Counted from the first letter of the stretch, positions 42,076-52,218 are shown. The stretch is 64,000 nt of DNA from Neobacillus cucumis (GCF_016107705.1 NZ_JAEHGC010000005.1:294582-358581); one strand, 5' to 3'. The notes: generated by a model from the sequence alone, not told the origin. A program made the numbers and translations.

Positions 42076-43281
42076 ATGGAATTATATATGCAATTTGGTT
42101 GGGGAATGAAAAATCTAGTTCTTGATTTTGCAAATGAGTGGAAGAGTCTTAATGTAATATTAAGTCCTAGGGATATCACACCTGTCCAACTTGAAAAATG
42201 GGGTAAAGAATTTTCGAAGGCTGGAGTTTCTTGTTTATTTGACCCACAATGTTACTTTCCAAGAAGTAATCACAAAAGATTATCTCAATATGATTATTGG
42301 AATAATTCTATGTCTACAAATTTATCGTCAAATGAAAATTATGAAACTACACTGATAAGAAAAATCAAGCATTATAATGATTTGGCAAATTCATCAAAAT
42401 TTATTATTCCTGCAATAATGAGGAAATATGATGTAGACTGGTTAGAAAGATGGAGAAAAGATTCTTTTAAATTAATTGAGGCAACAAAAAATGTGATCAA
42501 TAATAAAAAAATTTTATTAACTTTGGCACTTCCATCAGATTTAATGTGCCAGAGTGAAGACATAATTGAAAAAATGATTGATACAGCTGGACAATATGAG
42601 GTTGACGGGTTTTATATAATAGCTGAGCCCCCTAATGGACAGTATTTAGTGGAAAACCCATTATGGTTATCAAATGTTCTCCAATTATGTGCTGGTTTAA
42701 AATTACTTCAAAAAGAAGTCATTTATGGTTATGCTAATCAACAAATGTTATGCTTATCCGCTGCTAAAATTGATGCAATCGCTTCAGGCACGTACTTAAA
42801 TGTTAGGAAGTTTTCAAATAAATTCGAGGAAATAGAAAGTGAGATTAAACGAAAAAGTATTTGGTATTACTATCCTGAATCATTGTCAGAATATAAATTT
42901 TCATTCCTGGATGTTGCTTATAATGCAAAAGTCCTTGATGAAATGAAACCACATGGTTATAAAAATACTTATATAAATTTAATTTTTTCGGGTGTAATGC
43001 CATCGACTACAACATTTAATGAAACATTAGCATTTAGGCATTACTTAGAAGCTTTAAAAGAACAGGCGACAATATGTACAAGGGGTTCGTTTAAAGAAAC
43101 AATCTCTGCAAACGAAATATTATTAGAAACGGCAGAGAGAAGAATAGAATATTTAGAAAGAAATGGGGTATATGCTCAAGCTAGAAGTTTCAAAGAAGTT
43201 GTAGATGTAAATAGATCAGCAATTCAACGGCTTCAAAAAACAAGAGGGTTTTTACTTGAATACTCCTGGAACAATATTTAG
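42076..43281 (+). CDS. Cassette gene 3: unknown 401-aa protein, possibly TIM-barrel-like
   Basis: No family I can name. Sequence marks are: ILSPRDITPVQLEKWGKEF, FDPQCYFPRSNHKRLSQYDYW, a repeated strand-helix rhythm, LLTLALPSDLM, VDGFYIIAEPPNGQYLV, VIYGYANQQM and AIASGTYLNVR. Alternating hydrophobic beta strands with helices and the late IASGTYLNVRKF suggest a (beta/alpha)8 barrel, loosely like tRNA-guanine transglycosylase relatives (a suggestion, not a call). The C-terminal ~80 residues are a helical tail. It follows the kinase with no gap and ends before a strong terminator. Confidence 0.6.
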   Translation: MELYMQFGWGMKNLVLDFANEWKSLNVILSPRDITPVQLEKWGKEFSKAGVSCLFDPQCYFPRSNHKRLSQYDYWNNSMSTNLSSNENYETTLIRKIKHYNDLANSSKFIIPAIMRKYDVDWLERWRKDSFKLIEATKNVINNKKILLTLALPSDLMCQSEDIIEKMIDTAGQYEVDGFYIIAEPPNGQYLVENPLWLSNVLQLCAGLKLLQKEVIYGYANQQMLCLSAAKIDAIASGTYLNVRKFSNKFEEIESEIKRKSIWYYYPESLSEYKFSFLDVAYNAKVLDEMKPHGYKNTYINLIFSGVMPSTTTFNETLAFRHYLEALKEQATICTRGSFKETISANEILLETAERRIEYLERNGVYAQARSFKEVVDVNRSAIQRLQKTRGFLLEYSWNNI

Positions 43282-43298
43282 TAATTATTCTAAACACA

Positions 43299-43345
43299 AA
43301 TAACCCCATCCACAGATAAATAGTTAATGGATGGGGTTATTTTGG
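43299..43345 (+). terminator. Terminator of the kinase cassette
   Basis: AATAACCCCATCC / GGATGGGGTTATT 13-bp stem, 17-nt loop, TTTTGGG tail. Confidence 0.85.
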
Positions 43346-43393
43346 GTAATTAGTTTTTCATTCAACAATAAAAATCTATTTTAATTAGATTAA

Positions 43394-43434
43394 TTTGGTG
43401 GCAATAGGTTATGTTTGGTGGCATTTTGGTGGCA
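43394..43434 (+). repeat. Arm-type integrase sites, right end (3 copies)
   Basis: TTTGGTGGCA at 43394-43403, 43414-43423 and 43425-43434, same orientation as the two left-end copies, 71-111 bp inside attR. Confidence 0.7.
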
Positions 43435-43475
43435 AATCAACTGTTTCAAAAGGTGAAAAAACAGATAAAACAGAT

Positions 43476-43502
43476 AAAACCCTTGCATTGCAAGGGTTTT
43501 AT
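43476..43502 (-). terminator. Replacement terminator for tRNA-Arg carried by the element
   Basis: AAAACCCTTGCA / TGCAAGGGTTTT hairpin lying 4 bp beyond the tRNA 3' end on the minus strand, inside the element. Confidence 0.75.
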
Positions 43503-43504
43503 TG

Positions 43505-43547
43505 ACGTCCCAAAGAGGATTCGAACCTCCGACCTACAGTTTAGGAA
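43505..43547 (-). repeat. attR: 43-bp direct repeat in the tRNA-Arg 3' part
   Basis: Identical to attL at 21964-22006. Here it is continuous with the 5' part of the tRNA gene, so the tRNA is regenerated by integration. Confidence 0.93.
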
Positions 43548-43579
43548 ACTGTTGCTCTATCCTGCTGAGCTATTGGGAC
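43506..43579 (-). tRNA. tRNA-Arg (anticodon CCT)
   Basis: Complete 74-nt cloverleaf on the minus strand. Acceptor strands GTCCCAA / TTGGGAC; D arm AGCTC...; anticodon loop TTCCTAA within ACAGT / ACTGT; T arm with GGTTCGAATCC; discriminator G; CCA not encoded. Its 3' half is the attachment site of the island. Confidence 0.96.
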
Positions 43580-43625
43580 ATATTTTTTGGAACGTCTTTT
43601 ATTATAATAAATTGGATAAAAAAGG

Positions 43626-44372
43626 TCAATAAAAAGTTCTTTTATTTACATGGTGCCTGACGACATGTAAAGTTTTTAGACCCTTTTCTCTAAAAATTAG
43701 CCAAACAAGCAAGCTTAAAGTAATGAGCAAACCTTCCATTGATAAGATATACCAAGGATAAGGGCCGAGAACATCCAATAGACTGGCGGTAGTAGGTTTA
43801 TGACTTAAAAACATGTAATTTCCGCCAACCAGTTTATTGATCAACATGATGAATGGCATTAGTACATTAAGAAATACAAAGAGTTTGACCACGGACCATA
43901 TGGTTGGCCGGTATCCGTGCACCCAGGTGAAATACAACGGCACCCAAATAATCATTAGATGGGTATAAAAAAAATGAAAAAACCGAAAATGTGGAAAGTC
44001 GTAATGTAATATAGGCGTAATGAGTGCCTGAGTTGCTCCAAGCAATGCAGTGAAAAGCAAAAATTCATAGATTATTTTTTTACGAGTAAGCAGGAGTAAT
44101 ATGGATAAAATTAGACTGATGTTACAAAGCTCCAATGGCAAAGCAGAGCTGGTTTCCCAGATCCCATTTATGAGCATCCAGAAATGATAAGTGATTTCAA
44201 AAACCATAAGTGAAATCGCAGTACCAATTTCAGCCGTTCTCCACTTTATTTTATTTCGGAAAAAATAAATCCCTGCGGCTCCCTGAATCAGGATAGCGAT
44301 AATAATTAAATGGCTGTTGGAATACATCTCAAAATTGTATTCTTTACTACTCCCTACAAACCATTTGGGCAC
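43626..44372 (-). CDS. TIGR02206 (YwaF-like) integral membrane protein
   Basis: A 248-aa membrane protein with ~7 hydrophobic segments, matching the YwaF/TIGR02206 family by ALPLELCNISLILSILLLLT, a GATQALITPIL stretch, FFHFFYTHLMIIW and LGPYPWYI near the end. The GTG start at 44372 has GAGGTGG 5 bp upstream. No function is established. It is the first chromosomal gene after the tRNA and is unrelated to the island. Confidence 0.85.
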   Translation of the reverse strand: MPKWFVGSSKEYNFEMYSNSHLIIIAILIQGAAGIYFFRNKIKWRTAEIGTAISLMVFEITYHFWMLINGIWETSSALPLELCNISLILSILLLLTRKKIIYEFLLFTALLGATQALITPILHYDFPHFRFFHFFYTHLMIIWVPLYFTWVHGYRPTIWSVVKLFVFLNVLMPFIMLINKLVGGNYMFLSHKPTTASLLDVLGPYPWYILSMEGLLITLSLLVWLIFREKGLKTLHVVRHHVNKRTFY

Positions 44373-44627
44373 AAAACCACCTCAATTCTGATTCTTTACC
44401 TTTTATAACTATATGCAGCTACAGGGTTTGGCTATACTTGCTTAATATTTATCGTTTTTAAAATTTGTAATTTATTCCCAAACGTATTTTATCTGCGAAC
44501 CCGCCTCAATCGTAATAAATAACCCTACAATCCCAACTTGGTAATTTCCACATGTGCCCCGAACCATCCCAATATGATATAATAGTTTGTCGAAGATACT
44601 CGAAATGATGAAAACGTGGAGGTCATT

Positions 44628-47252
44628 ATGGCAGCTGGATATACGCCGATGATACAACAATATTTAGCAGTAAAGGCAGATTATCAAGATGCCTTTTTAT
44701 TTTTTCGCTTAGGCGATTTTTATGAAATGTTCTTTGACGATGCAATTAAAGCATCGCAAGAATTAGAGATTACGTTAACGAGCCGGGAAGGCGGAACGGA
44801 AGACCGGATTCCGATGTGCGGTGTTCCGTACCATTCCGCGGCCAACTATATTGAACAATTAATCGGCAAGGGCTATAAAGTAGCCATTTGTGAACAAACC
44901 GAAGACCCAAAACAGGCCAAAGGGGTTGTCCGCCGCGAAGTGGTGCAGCTCATTACCCCTGGAACCGTGATGGAGGGCAAGGGATTAACCGATAAAGAAA
45001 ACAACTATATTGCTTCTGTTACCGCTTTTGATGATCACACTTACGGTTTTGCTTACAACGACATCTCAACAGGCGAAAGCCGGGTTACTTTATTATCGAA
45101 TAATTTTGAAGAAGTTCTCAATGAGATTGCCGTATTAAGTGCCAAAGAGGTAGTAGTAAAGAGCGATTTTGACGGGGATCTTCAAAAGAGAATGCGTGAA
45201 CGAGATGTTTTGGCGATTTCCTTTGAAGATAATAGTTCAATAGAAATGAATTTTGCCGGTCTGCTGGAGGATTTGAACCAGGATAAATTGAAGCAAACTG
45301 CAGCAAGGCTTTTTAACTATTTGTACCGCTCGCAAAAGCGAAGCCTCGATCATCTTCAGCCGGTGACAACCTATCAAATCCATCAATATATGAAAATTGA
45401 TTATTATTCAAAGCGAAATCTTGAGTTAACAGAAACCATTCGTTCCAAAGGGAAAAAAGGATCCTTATTATGGCTTTTGGATGAAACGATGACCGCAATG
45501 GGCGGCCGGATGCTCAAACACTGGATTGACAGGCCATTGATTAATAAAAAGGAAATTGTGCATCGCCATACCCTTGTTGAAGTGTTGATGAATCACTATT
45601 TTGAGCGCCAAGAGCTCCGTGAAAAAATGAAAGAAGTTTACGACCTAGAACGTTTAGCGGGCCGCGTTGCGTTCGGAAATGTAAATGCCAGGGACTTAGT
45701 TCAATTAAAACGTTCCCTGCTCCAAGTTCCATTTTTAAAACAAATCCTGCAAAACATGCAAAATGAAGAAATGACTCAAATTGCTGAATCTCTTGACCCT
45801 TGTGAAGAGATAACTGATTTGTTAGAGCTGGCGATTGTAGAAAATCCTCCTCTTTCGTTAAAAGAAGGAAACATCATTCGTGATGGCTATAACGAACAAT
45901 TGGATCAATACCGGGATGCAAGCCGCAATGGGAAAACATGGATTGCCCAACTGGAACGGGAAGAACGCGAAAAGACGGGCATTAAATCCTTGAAGGTCGG
46001 TTATAATCGCGTTTTTGGCTATTATATAGAAGTAACCCGCGCCAACCTGCATCTTTTACAAGAAGGGCAGTATGAACGGAAACAAACCTTAACAAATGCG
46101 GAACGGTTTATCACACCGGAATTAAAGGAAAAAGAAGCGTTAATTTTACAAGCGGAAGAAAAATGCGGCGAGCTCGAATATGAGCTTTTTACTGAAATTC
46201 GTGAAATCGTGAAAGAGCAGATTCCAAGGCTCCAGGCTTTGGCTAAAGCGGTCAGCGAGCTTGATGTACTGCAGTGCTTTGCTCAGGTGAGTGAAGAACG
46301 CCGATATGTGAAACCGCAATTTTCGGATGAACGCCGTGTCGTGATTAAGGATGGCCGTCACCCGGTTGTCGAAAAAGTTCTTAACTCGCAGGAATATGTT
46401 CCGAATGACTGCTTCATGGATGGTGATCGCGATGTCTTACTTATCACTGGGCCAAACATGTCCGGTAAAAGTACGTATATGCGTCAGATTGCGTTAACGG
46501 CAATCCTTGCACAAATTGGCTGCTATGTACCTGCTGAAGCAGCTGTCCTACCGATTTTTGATCAGGTATTTACCCGCATCGGGGCAGCCGACGATTTAAT
46601 TTCCGGACAGAGTACATTCATGGTCGAAATGCTTGAAGCGAGAAATGCGATTGTCAATGCAACACAAAACAGCTTGATCCTGTTTGATGAAATCGGCCGC
46701 GGAACTTCGACATATGATGGAATGGCGTTGGCCCAAGCGATTATTGAATACATTCATACACGAATTGGGGCGAAAACACTTTTTTCAACTCATTATCATG
46801 AATTAACAGTTTTAGAAGAAGAGCTATCGAAACTGAAGAACATCCACGTTAGTGCTATTGAGCATAATGGCAAGGTTGTTTTCCTTCATAAAATTAAAGA
46901 AGGACCTGCAGATAAAAGTTATGGGATTCATGTTGCCCAACTTGCGGAATTGCCGCCTGAATTGATTGATCGGGCAAATGAGATTTTGACGGCGTTAGAA
47001 CAGCCGGATATTCAGGCAATTCCAAGGAAAACTGAGGCTCCTGTAGTTCAAGCTGCCCCGGCAAAAACTGAATCAGTGGTTGAACAACCCGCTCAGCTAT
47101 CCTTTTTCGATGAACCTGCTGAGAAAAAGAAAACGGAACTATCTTCAAAAGAAAAACGTGTGTTAGATAAAATTAAAGAATTAGATTTATTGGATATAAC
47201 ACCGCTTCAGGCGATTAATTTGTTGTACGAGCTCCATAAAAAGTTGAAATAG
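44628..47252 (+). CDS. mutS: DNA mismatch repair protein MutS
   Basis: 874 aa. The ATP-dependent mismatch sensor starts at ATG 44628 with GGAGG 5 bp upstream (an upstream GTG overlaps that site). The mismatch-recognition Phe-x-Glu lies in [13 protein letters not shown] (~25-37). The ABC-type ATPase has [14 protein letters not shown] (~612), a Walker [13 protein letters not shown], and STHYHELT. A helix-turn-helix C-terminal region and a Glu/Ala linker follow before the last helix ([16 protein letters not shown]). It is followed 12 bp later by mutL in one operon, the standard Firmicutes order. Confidence 0.98.
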   Translation: MAAGYTPMIQQYLAVKADYQDAFLFFRLGDFYEMFFDDAIKASQELEITLTSREGGTEDRIPMCGVPYHSAANYIEQLIGKGYKVAICEQTEDPKQAKGVVRREVVQLITPGTVMEGKGLTDKENNYIASVTAFDDHTYGFAYNDISTGESRVTLLSNNFEEVLNEIAVLSAKEVVVKSDFDGDLQKRMRERDVLAISFEDNSSIEMNFAGLLEDLNQDKLKQTAARLFNYLYRSQKRSLDHLQPVTTYQIHQYMKIDYYSKRNLELTETIRSKGKKGSLLWLLDETMTAMGGRMLKHWIDRPLINKKEIVHRHTLVEVLMNHYFERQELREKMKEVYDLERLAGRVAFGNVNARDLVQLKRSLLQVPFLKQILQNMQNEEMTQIAESLDPCEEITDLLELAIVENPPLSLKEGNIIRDGYNEQLDQYRDASRNGKTWIAQLEREEREKTGIKSLKVGYNRVFGYYIEVTRANLHLLQEGQYERKQTLTNAERFITPELKEKEALILQAEEKCGELEYELFTEIREIVKEQIPRLQALAKAVSELDVLQCFAQVSEERRYVKPQFSDERRVVIKDGRHPVVEKVLNSQEYVPNDCFMDGDRDVLLITGPNMSGKSTYMRQIALTAILAQIGCYVPAEAAVLPIFDQVFTRIGAADDLISGQSTFMVEMLEARNAIVNATQNSLILFDEIGRGTSTYDGMALAQAIIEYIHTRIGAKTLFSTHYHELTVLEEELSKLKNIHVSAIEHNGKVVFLHKIKEGPADKSYGIHVAQLAELPPELIDRANEILTALEQPDIQAIPRKTEAPVVQAAPAKTESVVEQPAQLSFFDEPAEKKKTELSSKEKRVLDKIKELDLLDITPLQAINLLYELHKKLK

Positions 47253-47264
47253 GGGGTGACGTAA

Positions 47265-49145
47265 ATGGGCAAGATTATTCAATTGGATGACATCCTGTCC
47301 AATAAAATTGCCGCGGGGGAAGTTGTTGAACGACCTGCATCTGTTGTAAAAGAGTTGGTGGAAAACGCGATTGATGCCGGCAGTACGGTAATTGAAATCG
47401 AGGTCGAAGAAGCAGGTCTTGCTAAGATCCGTATCACGGACAATGGCAACGGGATTGAAGAAGATGATGTGTTAATCGCATTTCAGCGCCATGCCACAAG
47501 TAAAATTAAGAGTGAAAGTGACCTTTTCCGTATCCGGACACTTGGATTCCGCGGTGAAGCCCTGCCAAGTATCGCATCTGTTTCAAGATTAGAGATGAAA
47601 ACCTCAACAGGAGAAGGTGCTGGAAATCGAGTCTTGATTGAAGGCGGAAAGGTCGAAGTGTTTGAAAAAGCATCAAGCCGCCGTGGTACCGATATCACGA
47701 TTACGGATTTATTTTTCAACACGCCTGCCCGCTTGAAATATATGAAAACCATCCATACGGAGCTTGGGAATATTACAGACGTGGTGAATCGTTTGGCACT
47801 ATCGCATCCAGAGGTGGCCTTTCGCTTAATTCATAATGAACGGAAATTGCTGCAAACGAACGGAAACGGTGATGTTCGTCAAGTTTTGGCGTCTATCTAT
47901 GGTCTTGGGATTGCCAAACAACTGGTGCCAATCACGGGATCTTCTCTTGACTATAAGATTAGCGGGTTTGCTTCGATGCCGGAAGTAACGCGGGCATCAC
48001 GAAACTATATTTCAACGATGATTAATGGTCGTTTTATTAAAAACTATCCATTGGCGAAAGCCATTCAGGAAGGCTATCATACATTGCTGCCGATTGGGCG
48101 CTTTCCGATTGTCCTTCTAAACATCGAGATGGATCCACTACTGGTTGATGTGAACGTGCACCCTTCGAAAATGGAGGTTAGGATTAGTAAGGAAGCGGAG
48201 TTAAATGAACTGGTGACATCGATCATCAAAGAGACCTTTAAATCGAAGATTCTAATTCCTACTGCTTATACGGTTGCAAAAAAAGAAATGCCAAAGTCGG
48301 AGCAGACCTCATTGGTTTTGGATGAGGGAACAAGGGAAATACCAGCTGTGAAGGAAATTGAGCCACAGCCAGTTCCAGCCCCGGTGGTTCAAGAAACCCG
48401 ACCTCGTCTGGAACCATCATTTTTTAATCCTCCGATTCAAAAAGAACCGGAAACCTGGGACTTTCCAGAATCGTTTAAAGAGTTTCATGAAGAACCTGTG
48501 GATCAGGAGATGGAAGAAGAGACGTTCACCGAACCGCCTGAGGCTGAAGAGCAAAACGAAAGCCGGGTACCGCGAATGTATCCAATTGGGCAAATGCATG
48601 GAACCTATATTTTTGCCCAAAATGAAAATGGCTTATATATTATTGATCAGCATGCGGCCCAGGAGCGGTTGAAGTATGAATACTTCCGAGAAAAGGTTGG
48701 ACAGGTGGCTTCTGAATTGCAGGAAATGCTGGTTCCGTTAACCTTTGAATATTCCACAGATGACTTTTTAAAGATAAATGAAAACATCCATGAACTTGAA
48801 AATGTCGGTGTTTTTCTTGAAGAGTTCGGATTAAATAGTTTTATCGTCCGTTCTCACCCGCAATGGCTGCCAAAAGGTGAGGAAAAGGAAATCATTGAAG
48901 AGATGATCGAGCAGCTTCTATCGATGAAAAAGGTTGATATCAAGAAGCTTCGCGAGGAAGCTGCAATCATGATGAGCTGTAAGGCATCTATCAAAGCCAA
49001 CCGTCATTTGCGTAATGATGAAATCCAAGCATTACTTGATGATTTGAGGAAAGCATCGGATCCGTTTACGTGTCCGCATGGAAGACCAATTATTGTACAT
49101 TATTCCTCATATGATATGGAGAAGATGTTTAAACGGGTGATGTAA
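47265..49145 (+). CDS. mutL: DNA mismatch repair protein MutL
   Basis: 626 aa. The GHKL ATPase domain holds [22 protein letters not shown] and [16 protein letters not shown] Pro/Glu-rich linker (~345-425) leads to the C-terminal nuclease domain, with the endonuclease metal motif [12 protein letters not shown] (~460) and CPHGRP near the end, as in Gram-positive MutL that nicks the nascent strand. AGGGGGTGACG precedes the ATG. Coupled to mutS. Confidence 0.98.
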   Translation: MGKIIQLDDILSNKIAAGEVVERPASVVKELVENAIDAGSTVIEIEVEEAGLAKIRITDNGNGIEEDDVLIAFQRHATSKIKSESDLFRIRTLGFRGEALPSIASVSRLEMKTSTGEGAGNRVLIEGGKVEVFEKASSRRGTDITITDLFFNTPARLKYMKTIHTELGNITDVVNRLALSHPEVAFRLIHNERKLLQTNGNGDVRQVLASIYGLGIAKQLVPITGSSLDYKISGFASMPEVTRASRNYISTMINGRFIKNYPLAKAIQEGYHTLLPIGRFPIVLLNIEMDPLLVDVNVHPSKMEVRISKEAELNELVTSIIKETFKSKILIPTAYTVAKKEMPKSEQTSLVLDEGTREIPAVKEIEPQPVPAPVVQETRPRLEPSFFNPPIQKEPETWDFPESFKEFHEEPVDQEMEEETFTEPPEAEEQNESRVPRMYPIGQMHGTYIFAQNENGLYIIDQHAAQERLKYEYFREKVGQVASELQEMLVPLTFEYSTDDFLKINENIHELENVGVFLEEFGLNSFIVRSHPQWLPKGEEKEIIEEMIEQLLSMKKVDIKKLREEAAIMMSCKASIKANRHLRNDEIQALLDDLRKASDPFTCPHGRPIIVHYSSYDMEKMFKRVM

Positions 49146-49146
49146 G

Positions 49147-49177
49147 AAGAGCCAGGCGATTCGCCTGGCTCTTTTTA
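49147..49177 (+). terminator. Terminator of mutSL
   Basis: AGAGCCAGGCGA / TCGCCTGGCTCT 12-bp stem and a T5 tail. Confidence 0.9.
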
Positions 49178-49326
49178 TATAAATGGGATTAAAAAATTTT
49201 AACTAGGAAGGTTATTGGAAAACGGATATCGAATATAATGAAAATTGGGCAAAAGAGAATTCAAGTTGGATATAGGAGTTCGATTTGAGACGAATATAAA
49301 CTACATAGATTGTCGGGGAAAGAGAA

Positions 49327-50214
49327 ATGAAAACACAACTAAGAGCGGATTTAATGCTTCTTATGATTACATTTTTTTGGGGTGCGTCTATTTTACTTAC
49401 GAAGATTGCGCTCTATCATATGGAAGAATATAATTTAATCGCCTTGCGCTTTATGATTGCATTTCTTGTATCAGGGATTGTATTCTATAAACACTTATTA
49501 AAAATTAATTTTCAAACAGTAAAATATGCCTTTATTTTAGCAGCTATTTTGTTTTTTGTTTATGTTTTTGCTACTTTCGGTACAAAGTATACATCCGTTT
49601 CGAATGCCGGTTTTTTAATGAGTTTAACCGTCATTTTTATTCCGATTATAATAACCCTATTTTTAAAACAAAAGCCTGAAAAAAAAGTTGTATGGGCGAT
49701 CGCTTTATCACTATGTGGTATAGGGCTTTTAACATTAAATAATCAATTCAAAATAGCAAACGGTGATTTATTATGTATCCTTTGTGCTTTATTTTATGCA
49801 GTTCATATTATTGTTACGGGAAAGATAGCAGGAAATGTTAATCCTATTTCTATAGGAGTCTTGCAGCTTGGTTTTGTTGGAGTTTTTAGTACCATTTTCT
49901 CCTTAATTATGGAAACGCCTAAATTGCCGGACAATCCGGAATCATGGTTTTCCACTCTTGTCTTAAGTATTTTTTGTACAGGTATACCTTTTATTGTTCA
50001 AATCATTGCACAACAATATACTACCCCCACTCATGCTGGCCTTATTTTTACTTTAGAACCTGTTTTTTCTTCAGGATTTGCATTCATTTTTACTGGGGAA
50101 ACTCTTTCAAACCAAGGTTACCTGGGTGCAATGCTATTATTAATCAGTGTGCTGATTGCCGAATTAGATTTTAAAAGTCTTTTAAAAGTAAATTATAGGA
50201 AAAATATTGAGTAA
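49327..50214 (+). CDS. DMT/EamA-family permease
   Basis: A 295-aa membrane protein with ~10 hydrophobic helices arranged as two EamA repeats (first LLMITFFWGASILLTKIAL; second begins LLCILCALFYAVHIIVTGKI). Members export or import metabolites such as amino acids or nucleosides, and the substrate is not predictable. GGGGAAAG precedes the ATG. It lies between mutL and a set of short membrane genes and is not coupled to either. Confidence 0.85.
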   Translation: MKTQLRADLMLLMITFFWGASILLTKIALYHMEEYNLIALRFMIAFLVSGIVFYKHLLKINFQTVKYAFILAAILFFVYVFATFGTKYTSVSNAGFLMSLTVIFIPIIITLFLKQKPEKKVVWAIALSLCGIGLLTLNNQFKIANGDLLCILCALFYAVHIIVTGKIAGNVNPISIGVLQLGFVGVFSTIFSLIMETPKLPDNPESWFSTLVLSIFCTGIPFIVQIIAQQYTTPTHAGLIFTLEPVFSSGFAFIFTGETLSNQGYLGAMLLLISVLIAELDFKSLLKVNYRKNIE

Positions 50215-50299
50215 GTATGATGCAATAAGTCAGGCAGTTTGCCTAGCTTTTTGCATGCGTTGAATATTTTACTCACTATTTGCAGTAAATTAAACAATC

Positions 50300-50332
50300 A
50301 GCGATACTTCATCTGAGGTATCGCTTTTTTAA
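50300..50332 (+). terminator. Terminator downstream of the EamA gene
   Basis: GCGATAC / GTATCGC stem with a ~10-nt loop and a T6 tail. Confidence 0.75.
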
Positions 50333-50412
50333 TCCAAAATTTAGAAAAAATAAATGACACTTTTAATTCCTCCTGATGTTAAAATATAGAAAAAAGTATT
50401 TTGGAGGTTTAT

Positions 50413-50784
50413 ATGTTTGCGGGGGATTTTATGTTTCAGTTTGGGCCTATTTTTATAGGAGTGATATTTGTCATCGTTATATCTACAATTTTGTTTACTA
50501 TTGTAAAAGGAATAACACAGTGGAATAAAAATAATCATTCTCCAAAATTAAACGTAAATGCTCGAGTGGTTGCAAAAAGAACTGCAGTACGTGGGGGTGG
50601 AGAAACTAGGGCCCATAGTGATTATTTCGTAACATTTGAAGTTGAAAGTGGAGACCGAATGGAACTTGAGGTAAAAGATGATGACTTCGGAATGCTTGTT
50701 GAAGGAGATCAAGGCGAGTTAACGTTTCAGGGAACAAGATATCTTGGGTTTATTCGCTCTGCTAAAGTTAAAGAAGTACTGTAA
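50413..50784 (+). CDS. DUF2500 family membrane-anchored protein
   Basis: 123 aa. The ATG at 50413 has GGAGG upstream; an earlier TTG overlaps that site. One N-terminal transmembrane helix (FGPIFIGVIFVIVISTILFTI) is followed by a beta-rich domain with ARVVAKRTAVRGG, YFVTFEVESGDRMELEV and a G-x-x-GELTFQGTRYLGF motif, which matches DUF2500. Function unknown; the soluble part probably faces outward. Monocistronic by appearance. Confidence 0.82.
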   Translation: MFAGDFMFQFGPIFIGVIFVIVISTILFTIVKGITQWNKNNHSPKLNVNARVVAKRTAVRGGGETRAHSDYFVTFEVESGDRMELEVKDDDFGMLVEGDQGELTFQGTRYLGFIRSAKVKEVL

Positions 50785-50893
50785 CAGACAAAGCTGCCTT
50801 GTGGTGGCTTTTCTTCTTGAAAAACAATTGAATTTTTGTTAACCATAATTTGGCATAAAAGAAAGGAAATCTTATAAAAAAGGAGTGTATAAT

Positions 50894-51112
50894 TTGGGAT
50901 TCATTTTTGGATTAGGAATAGTATCGCTAATTTTTTTTGTAATAGTATCCATTTTATCGATAGAAAAACAGTTGCGGCAGCTTAATAGGATAAACGAAAG
51001 AATAGCTGATTTGTTAAAAGAAATCAAGAATAGCAAGGACACTGGAGTTCGAATATTACTATTGTACGGATTCGAAAATTTTTTCGTCGAACTAATAAGT
51101 ATGTTGGCATAG
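50894..51112 (+). CDS. Small membrane protein with coiled coil (72 aa)
   Basis: TTG start at 50894 with AAAAAGGAG 9 bp upstream. One hydrophobic helix (GLGIVSLIFFVIVSILSI) is followed by a short amphipathic coiled coil (KQLRQLNRINERIADLLKEI). Unknown family. It precedes the TetR gene by 58 bp. Confidence 0.6.
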   Translation: MGFIFGLGIVSLIFFVIVSILSIEKQLRQLNRINERIADLLKEIKNSKDTGVRILLLYGFENFFVELISMLA

Positions 51113-51170
51113 GTGGGGAAATATGTTTAAATGAATTTGAAATATTGAATTATTTTTAAGGGGGATGGAA

Positions 51171-51791
51171 ATGCCACCAATTGTATCTGATGCCCACAAG
51201 GAGAACAGAAAGAAAGAAATCTTGAATAGTGCCTTCGTGTGTTTTGCCAAAAAAGGATTTCAAGAGGCAACCATTAATGATATTGTTGAACATTCAGGAA
51301 TCAGTAAGGGAGCCATTTATAATTATTTTAAAAGCAAAGATGAAATTTATTTGGAATTGATGAGTAATCAAACTGTTCAAGTATATGAGAATAAGAAACT
51401 AGAATTATCAAAGAAAAAATCAGCGATTGAAAAATTAAATTCCTGGTTTGATGCTTACCTTGAAATGGATCCTTTTTTGGAAGAAAATAAAGCGCATTTT
51501 GCGATTCATATTGAGTTTAAGCTACATGCATCCAGGAATCCGGAGTTGTTGAAAGTTCTTAACGAACGACGCCAAAGATATTTTGTTAGGGAAATTTCTG
51601 AGATTATTACAGAGGGGCAGATGGCTGGTGAGATAAAGCAAAATATTCAGCCAGAAGTATATGCCGATTTATTTTGGTCAGTCATAGATGGAGTTGTCTC
51701 TCAAACTATTGTCTACAAAGATTATCCATATAATGAGGCATTAAACGAACTGAAGGAAATGTATTTACAAAGAATCATGATTACATCATAA
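51171..51791 (+). CDS. TetR/AcrR-family transcriptional regulator
   Basis: 206 aa, ATG 51171 with GGGGG 6 bp upstream. The N-terminal HTH is typical (ILNSAFVCFAKKGFQEATINDIVEHSGISKGAIYNYFKSK, split over residues ~15-55). The ligand domain is helical. Downstream, operator-like 25-bp sites (51911-51935, 52157-52181) and a related one (51861-51886) flank a small gene. The regulator is therefore likely a local repressor of that gene and perhaps others. Confidence 0.88.
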   Translation: MPPIVSDAHKENRKKEILNSAFVCFAKKGFQEATINDIVEHSGISKGAIYNYFKSKDEIYLELMSNQTVQVYENKKLELSKKKSAIEKLNSWFDAYLEMDPFLEENKAHFAIHIEFKLHASRNPELLKVLNERRQRYFVREISEIITEGQMAGEIKQNIQPEVYADLFWSVIDGVVSQTIVYKDYPYNEALNELKEMYLQRIMITS

Positions 51792-51860
51792 ATTTCTTAA
51801 GAATCATAAGCCGTTGTCTTTATTGAGAAATAATGTTGAAATATTCCGAAGGTTTAATTG

Positions 51861-52181
51861 AAATAAACCTAACAGTCGGTTTTTATAAGGGAAGTTATTT
51901 TTTTTACAGTAAAATAAACCGTCTGGTCGTTTTATATAACCTTTCCATTTTCTCTAAAAATCTTCTCTGACTAAAAGGGACTTAGAACCTGAAGTCCTAT
52001 GAAGGCTATTTTAGAGATCCGCCAAAAGGAAATAGTGTTCATCGCCCTAATGAAGGCCGTTTTCAGAGGTTCATCAATGATAAATGGTCTTCATGAGAAG
52101 CATAAGAAATATTCCTATCTATAATTGGAAATTTTTGTAAGTGAAATCATAAAATTAAAATAAACCGTCTGGTCGTTTTAT
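51861..52181 (+). promoter_or_regulatory. Cluster of TetR-type operator sites
   Basis: Two identical 25-bp sites (51911-51935 and 52157-52181; core AAACCGTCTGGTCGTTT) and one variant (51861-51886; AAACC..ACAGTCGGTTTT). The second exact copy ends 22 bp before the ribosome site of the small gene at 52219. Spacing and dyads (AAACCG / CGTTT) fit TetR operators. Between them lie two imperfect ~50-bp GAAGG-containing units. Confidence 0.65.
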
Positions 52182-52218
52182 TTTAAAACAAAGTAAATTT
52201 TCAAAGGAGGAAACTACA

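Larger units (their letters stand above)
21964..43547. mobile_element. Integrated genomic island in tRNA-Arg(CCT), ~21.5 kb
   Basis: Bounded by 43-bp att repeats. Contents: defence genes, Xis-like HTH proteins, a D5/P4-type replication helicase, a tyrosine integrase and arm-type repeats inside each end. There are no conjugation, relaxase, terminase or capsid genes, and no lysis genes. The DUF932 and RadC-like genes are typical of plasmids and ICE relatives. The best reading is an integrative, self-replicating island or phage satellite that depends on another element for transfer. The DNA is more AT-rich by eye than its flanks. Confidence 0.92.

Noticed and set aside
49245..49433. 62-aa frame overlapping the start of the EamA gene
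   Set aside because: Different frame from a strong membrane protein; no ribosome site or hydrophobic pattern.
51940..52150. Repeat-rich stretch with GAAGG units between the operator sites taken as a CRISPR or gene
   Set aside because: Only two imperfect ~50-bp units, no spacers or frame; noted as part of the operator region.
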